This document shows positions 23,833-27,378 of a stretch of 27,378 bases of DNA, one piece after another; within the stretch, counting starts at the first letter, position 1, and each line of letters opens with the position of its first letter. The notes beneath the pieces were generated by a model. The model was not told the origin of the DNA and did not search any database. It saw only the letters and a list, made by a program, of their open reading frames with translations. This DNA comes from Deltaproteobacteria bacterium. GTDB lineage: Bacteria > Desulfobacterota > DSM-4660 > Desulfatiglandales > Desulfatiglandaceae. The stretch covers positions 1 to 27,378 of the forward strand of contig JAGHEC010000092.1 in the NCBI GenBank assembly GCA_021159525.1. Reading direction: 5' to 3'. Both the position numbers and the translations under genes were made by a program.

Positions 23833-24903
23833 ATGCGTAAACTCCAGTTTCACCCCTGTGGCGCCTATAAAACAAGTTACTTTGAAGAACTGCACATCTT
23901 CAGCACGGATTTCGGCCGGCTCTGGATGTGGATCGGCATAGTCCTGCTCTTTGGGGTTCTGCCCTTCATCAGCAATGCCTATATCCTCTATGTTGTCAAC
24001 AACATGGGGATCTATGCCATTGCCGCGGTCGGCCTCAACCTGCTCATCGGGTTTACAGGCCAGATCTCGCTGGGGCACGGGGCCTTTTTCGGCGTAGGGG
24101 CCTATGCCGGCGCCATCCTGGCCACAAAGGCGGGGCTTCCCTTTTATATCGCAGTGCCCCTCGCCGGGGTTATGTCCGCGGCCGTAGGCATGGTCTTTGG
24201 TCTGCCATCGGCCCGTCTCAAGCACCTCTACCTCTGCATCGCGACATTGGCAGGCCAATTCATTATTGAATATGTCCTCGTTCAGTGGGAAAGTCTGACC
24301 GGCGGCGCCATGGGCATTGTAGTACCCAGCGCCTCCCTTTTCGGGATCGATTTGGGAAATGATCGGGCCTTTTTTTATGTGATATATTTCTGTTTTGTGC
24401 TCATGACATGGATCGCCGTCAACCTGATCCGTACGCGCATCGGCCGGGCCTTTATCGCCATAAGGGACAATGACCGTGCTGCCGAGGGGATGGGAATCCC
24501 CATTTTTCCCTACAAGCTCCTTTCCTTTGCCATCAGCTCCTTTTATGCCGGGTTTGCAGGGGCCCTCTACGCCTACTACACCATGAGCATCACGCCGGAG
24601 CCCTTCAATCTCTGGCTGTCTATTGAATATATCGCCATGATTATCATCGGGGGTCTGGGGAGTATTCCCGGCTCTGTGTTCGGTGCGGTATTCATCGTCT
24701 CCTTGAACGAGATACTGAGCCATCTCACCGAATACCTGATGAATGTGGGCGTCTCCACCGGTGTCGCCATTACCATTGCCCCGCTCAGGGAATTTGTGTA
24801 TGGCCTGGCCATTGTCCTGTTCATCATCTTTGAACCCAAAGGCCTGGCTGAGGTGTGGCGGATTGTCCGCTCCAGTTTTAGATTGTGGCCCTTTTCCTAC
24901 TGA
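23833..24903 (+). CDS. Liv-type ABC transporter permease (LivM-like)
   Basis: A 356-aa permease with the LivM hallmark LNLLIGFTGQISLGHGAFFGVGAY and the C-terminal coupling block YIAMIIIGGLGSIPGSVFGAVF. A ~30-residue hydrophilic N-terminal stretch precedes the first membrane segment, somewhat more than usual. The ATG at 23833 has only a weak ribosome binding site. It forms the second half of the transmembrane channel with the LivH-like subunit; 15 bp separate it from the last ATPase gene. Confidence 0.92.
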   Translation: MRKLQFHPCGAYKTSYFEELHIFSTDFGRLWMWIGIVLLFGVLPFISNAYILYVVNNMGIYAIAAVGLNLLIGFTGQISLGHGAFFGVGAYAGAILATKAGLPFYIAVPLAGVMSAAVGMVFGLPSARLKHLYLCIATLAGQFIIEYVLVQWESLTGGAMGIVVPSASLFGIDLGNDRAFFYVIYFCFVLMTWIAVNLIRTRIGRAFIAIRDNDRAAEGMGIPIFPYKLLSFAISSFYAGFAGALYAYYTMSITPEPFNLWLSIEYIAMIIIGGLGSIPGSVFGAVFIVSLNEILSHLTEYLMNVGVSTGVAITIAPLREFVYGLAIVLFIIFEPKGLAEVWRIVRSSFRLWPFSY

Positions 24904-24918
24904 AAGGCTGTTGACACC

Positions 24919-25722
24919 ATGCAGGACAACATTCGACTCCTAATCAATAACATCAGCGTGGTCTATTCCGACGTTATACAGGTCCTCAAGGGAGTTTCGC
25001 TCACCATCCGGGAGGGCCAGGCGGTCTCCCTCTTGGGAAGCAACGGGGCCGGAAAGACGACCACCCTCAAGGCCATCTCCGGACTGCTCAAGCCTGAAAA
25101 CGGCAAGGTGACTGAAGGATCGATCGAATACGACGGCAAGCCGGTCCAGAATTCGGCTCCTGAAGAGATCACACGCAAAGGGATTATCCAGGTCCTGGAA
25201 GGTCGGCAGGAATTCAAATATCTGACCGTGGAAGAAAATCTTAGGGTGGGGACCGCCACCCGATGGGGAAAACCCTACCAGAAGGACCTGGAATTGGTTT
25301 ACAACTATTTTCCCGCCCTCTTGGCGAGAAAAAAGTCCATGGCAGGCTACTGCAGCGGCGGTGAACTCCAGATGCTGGTAATCGGAAGGGCCTTAATGGC
25401 CCATCCCAAGCTGCTCCTTTTGGATGAGCCCTCCTTAGGCCTTGCCCCGCTCCTGGTCAAGGAGATCTTCCAGATCATCAAACGGATCAACCAGGAGCAG
25501 GGAACCACCCTGATGGTGGTAGAGCAGAACGCCAATATGGCCCTCCAGATCGCCCACTACGGGTATGTCATGGAAAACGGCAAGATCGTTCTCGAGAGCA
25601 ATGCAAAGGACCTCATGGAAAACCCTGATGTAAAAGAATTCTATTTGGGCACGGCCGCCTCAGGGGCACTCAAATCCTATAAGAATGTCAAAGCCTACAA
25701 ACGTCGCAAACGGTGGCTGTAA
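24919..25722 (+). CDS. Liv-type ABC transporter ATPase (LivF-like)
   Basis: A 267-aa second ATPase. Walker A is GSNGAGKTT (40-48), the signature is CSGGELQML (from 145), and Walker B is LLLLDEP (165-171), then SLGLAPLLV, typical of LivF. A C at the first signature position replaces the usual L. The C terminus carries a basic tail (YKNVKAYKRRKRW) of about 20 residues beyond the usual end. Last gene of the operon. No strong terminator follows; a weak GTGCC/GGCAC hairpin is at 25776-25789. Confidence 0.93.
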   Translation: MQDNIRLLINNISVVYSDVIQVLKGVSLTIREGQAVSLLGSNGAGKTTTLKAISGLLKPENGKVTEGSIEYDGKPVQNSAPEEITRKGIIQVLEGRQEFKYLTVEENLRVGTATRWGKPYQKDLELVYNYFPALLARKKSMAGYCSGGELQMLVIGRALMAHPKLLLLDEPSLGLAPLLVKEIFQIIKRINQEQGTTLMVVEQNANMALQIAHYGYVMENGKIVLESNAKDLMENPDVKEFYLGTAASGALKSYKNVKAYKRRKRWL

Positions 25723-25931
25723 TCTCACTGTTAAAAGAACCCTTGCTTGGACGAATATCTCAGGCGGTTCGCCGGGTGCCTTGCGGCACAGCCTTTACTT
25801 CCCTGCCTGTTTCGTTCAGGCGCGGATGCATGCAATGTTCATGACCGGCCGCCGGCATCCGCCCCAGGCCTTTTGACGGTCTGGACCGGGCCCTGCCCCG
25901 CACTGCATCCATGACCGGAGTTTGGCGCCTT

Positions 25932-27378
25932 ATGGGTTCTATCAATCCCCACCCCCAACAGAGCCTTTCGCAAGAAGGCCCTTTTCAGTTCATCAACCCC
26001 GAGGATTTTCCATCATTGGGGATCGATCCCTCTTCCGTCCCATTAGGCACTTTTGCCTCATTCAAACATCCCTCCCAACTTCGGAGCAGATTCGGCGGCA
26101 ACGCCTATGGATTCGGCCTGTTTGAGGATTATGACCGGCTTAAACCCGGCGAAATCGGACGTCTCCAGTCTATCAATCTTCACAATCCGGACGAGATTCG
26201 CGCCCATTACAAGGAACTCAACGAGATCTACCGGAAGATGGGGCTGCTGATTCGGTTTTCCAGCCACGGGAAGCGCTACTACCTGATCCCTGTCCACCTC
26301 ATGTCAAGCTCCATTATTCATGTCATGGCCAAGGTGGATGAAATAAGCAAGACCGTCGGATTTCATCGGAAAAAATTCCTCAAGGAATACCACAAGATCG
26401 GGGTGTTGTGCCGGCCGGACGACCTGATCCTGGAGGAGCTGAACTTACGGCTCAAGGAACACCATTTCATTGTCCTTGATTCTTCAGAAAAGCTGTTGAA
26501 CCTCGATCAGAAACTGGATCTTGTCATATTGCCCGGTGATATGTACGAGATTGTTCTGATGGAGAAGTTCAGTCCCTTGGCCCGGGAGGCCCTGTCAAAG
26601 AGGCGCCTCGATCAGTACTGCGCCTATCTGCTCTGGAAAATCCGCAACGTATTGAAACCGGAGGAAGGCGAAATCCTGATCCTGGCCGACCACATCACGG
26701 CCAGAACCCATCAGAGCGTGGAGGTGACCTTCAAGACCGAACACGAAGAAAAAAACTTCCTGTTGTTCACCCATGTCTTCGGCACCCGCAAGCGGTATCA
26801 GATCAAGGATCACAAGGCCCGGGTAAATGTCTTCGATTTCCAGAAATATCTGAGCGCCTCTTTTGTGGAACAGGAAGGGATCAACCAGTTGCTCGGGGGA
26901 AGGTCTTTTGAAGAGTTGACGGTTGAGGAGATCCAGGATCTCCCCTACCTCAGTACCCCGTTCGAGGACTGGCCCTTTTTCATAGATCAAGAAAAGGCCT
27001 GGTCCAAGCTCTTGTCCCCCTTTTTTGACAAGGCATTTCTCAAGCCCGTGGTTCCTGATACAGTGAGAAGGGAGTGGGAAAAGCGATTTTCGTGCAAGGA
27101 TTATTCTCCCAAATACATGCTGATCTATCTGGGCCAGGAAAAGCCGGTAAAAACCACGGTAAGCGACGTCAAAAAGGATGTGGCCAAATCCAACCTCATG
27201 GGGTGCCCGATTGAACTGGTGGCGGATTACCGGAATTCTTTTGAATATCTTATACGTACCCTCAAGATCCTGGGGGGAAGGCTCAAGAGAGAGGGCCATC
27301 AGGCCCTGCCTCAGGTCTTTATCGACCGCCTGACCCTGCCCCTTGAAAGCAAGAGCAGGAGGTTCAGCGCCCTCAACG
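25932..27378 (+). CDS. Unrecognised protein, incomplete at window edge
   Basis: An open frame runs 482 codons without a stop to the end of the window, so the C terminus is missing. It is clearly the coding strand: codon use matches the neighbours, whereas the minus-strand frame over 26595-27299 is a shadow. I do not recognise the family. It appears soluble. One stretch, LVILPGDMYEIV followed about 35 residues later by RNVLKPEEGEILILADH, resembles the late motifs of class I methyltransferases, but no glycine-rich SAM motif is visible, so this is weak. The ATG at 25932 has GGAG 12 nt upstream; another in-frame ATG is at 25911. It starts about 210 bp after the ABC operon. Confidence 0.7.
   Translation, partial: MGSINPHPQQSLSQEGPFQFINPEDFPSLGIDPSSVPLGTFASFKHPSQLRSRFGGNAYGFGLFEDYDRLKPGEIGRLQSINLHNPDEIRAHYKELNEIYRKMGLLIRFSSHGKRYYLIPVHLMSSSIIHVMAKVDEISKTVGFHRKKFLKEYHKIGVLCRPDDLILEELNLRLKEHHFIVLDSSEKLLNLDQKLDLVILPGDMYEIVLMEKFSPLAREALSKRRLDQYCAYLLWKIRNVLKPEEGEILILADHITARTHQSVEVTFKTEHEEKNFLLFTHVFGTRKRYQIKDHKARVNVFDFQKYLSASFVEQEGINQLLGGRSFEELTVEEIQDLPYLSTPFEDWPFFIDQEKAWSKLLSPFFDKAFLKPVVPDTVRREWEKRFSCKDYSPKYMLIYLGQEKPVKTTVSDVKKDVAKSNLMGCPIELVADYRNSFEYLIRTLKILGGRLKREGHQALPQVFIDRLTLPLESKSRRFSALN

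Noticed and set aside
23725..24723. A 332-codon minus-strand frame
   Set aside because: It is antisense to the LivM-like permease, whose hallmark motifs are clear.
26595..27299. A 234-codon minus-strand frame near the right edge
   Set aside because: The + strand is open across the whole region from 25932 with normal codon use; the minus frame is its shadow.
1..27378. CRISPR arrays, rRNA genes, integrases or complete insertion sequences
   Set aside because: No regularly spaced short repeats, rRNA-like blocks or transposase/integrase frames were seen; the only repeats are the three dispersed palindromic copies.

Overview
The window looks like the chromosome of an anaerobic, probably sulfate-reducing member of the Desulfobacterota (formerly Deltaproteobacteria). 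The grounds are gene content and style: two Cache-domain histidine kinases beside receiver-only response regulators, a SLC13/DASS anion transporter, an EtfAB pair with a FadR-like TetR repressor, a Liv-type ABC operon carrying an acyl-CoA synthetase, and an apparent selenoprotein. This is inference from content; no rRNA or other marker fixes the taxon.

Positions 1-9300 hold a signalling and transport block, all on the + strand: kinase, receiver, kinase, receiver, receiver-CBS fusion, a 616-aa SLC13-type transporter, a 51-aa single-span membrane protein and a Yip1-like membrane protein. None of the three response regulators has a DNA-binding output domain, so the block may act on the transporter or on protein partners rather than on a promoter. 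A soluble PAS-PAS-GAF-GAF kinase (9483-12431) with a five-cysteine insertion in its ATPase domain follows, coupled by a 4-bp overlap to a radical SAM protein (TIGR01212/YhcC type).

The most notable gene is at 13351-13917: an O6-alkylguanine-DNA alkyltransferase in which an in-frame TGA sits exactly where the catalytic Cys of the PCHRV motif should be. The conserved C-terminal half continues in frame after it, and a hairpin with a GGUCU-containing loop lies just downstream. This reads as a selenocysteine alkyltransferase, not a pseudogene.

On the - strand, 13878-15323 carries three small genes (unknown helical protein, FmdB-type zinc ribbon, HExxH protein), and an elongator tRNA-Met lies at 15372-15448. 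EtfA, EtfB and a TetR regulator (15744-18380) follow. The tetR promoter carries an 18-bp near-palindrome closely resembling the Bacillus FadR operator. Divergently, 18833-25722 encodes a complete Liv-type ABC transporter with a long-chain-type acyl-CoA synthetase in the middle. Together these suggest uptake, activation and beta-oxidation-type use of a carboxylic acid. The window ends inside an unrecognised ORF (25932 to the edge).

A ~115-130 bp palindromic repeat with CTCAATAA/TTATTGAG ends occurs three times (25-155, 2121-2244, 15523-15637 inverted), always between genes, and looks like a non-coding mobile or REP-like element.
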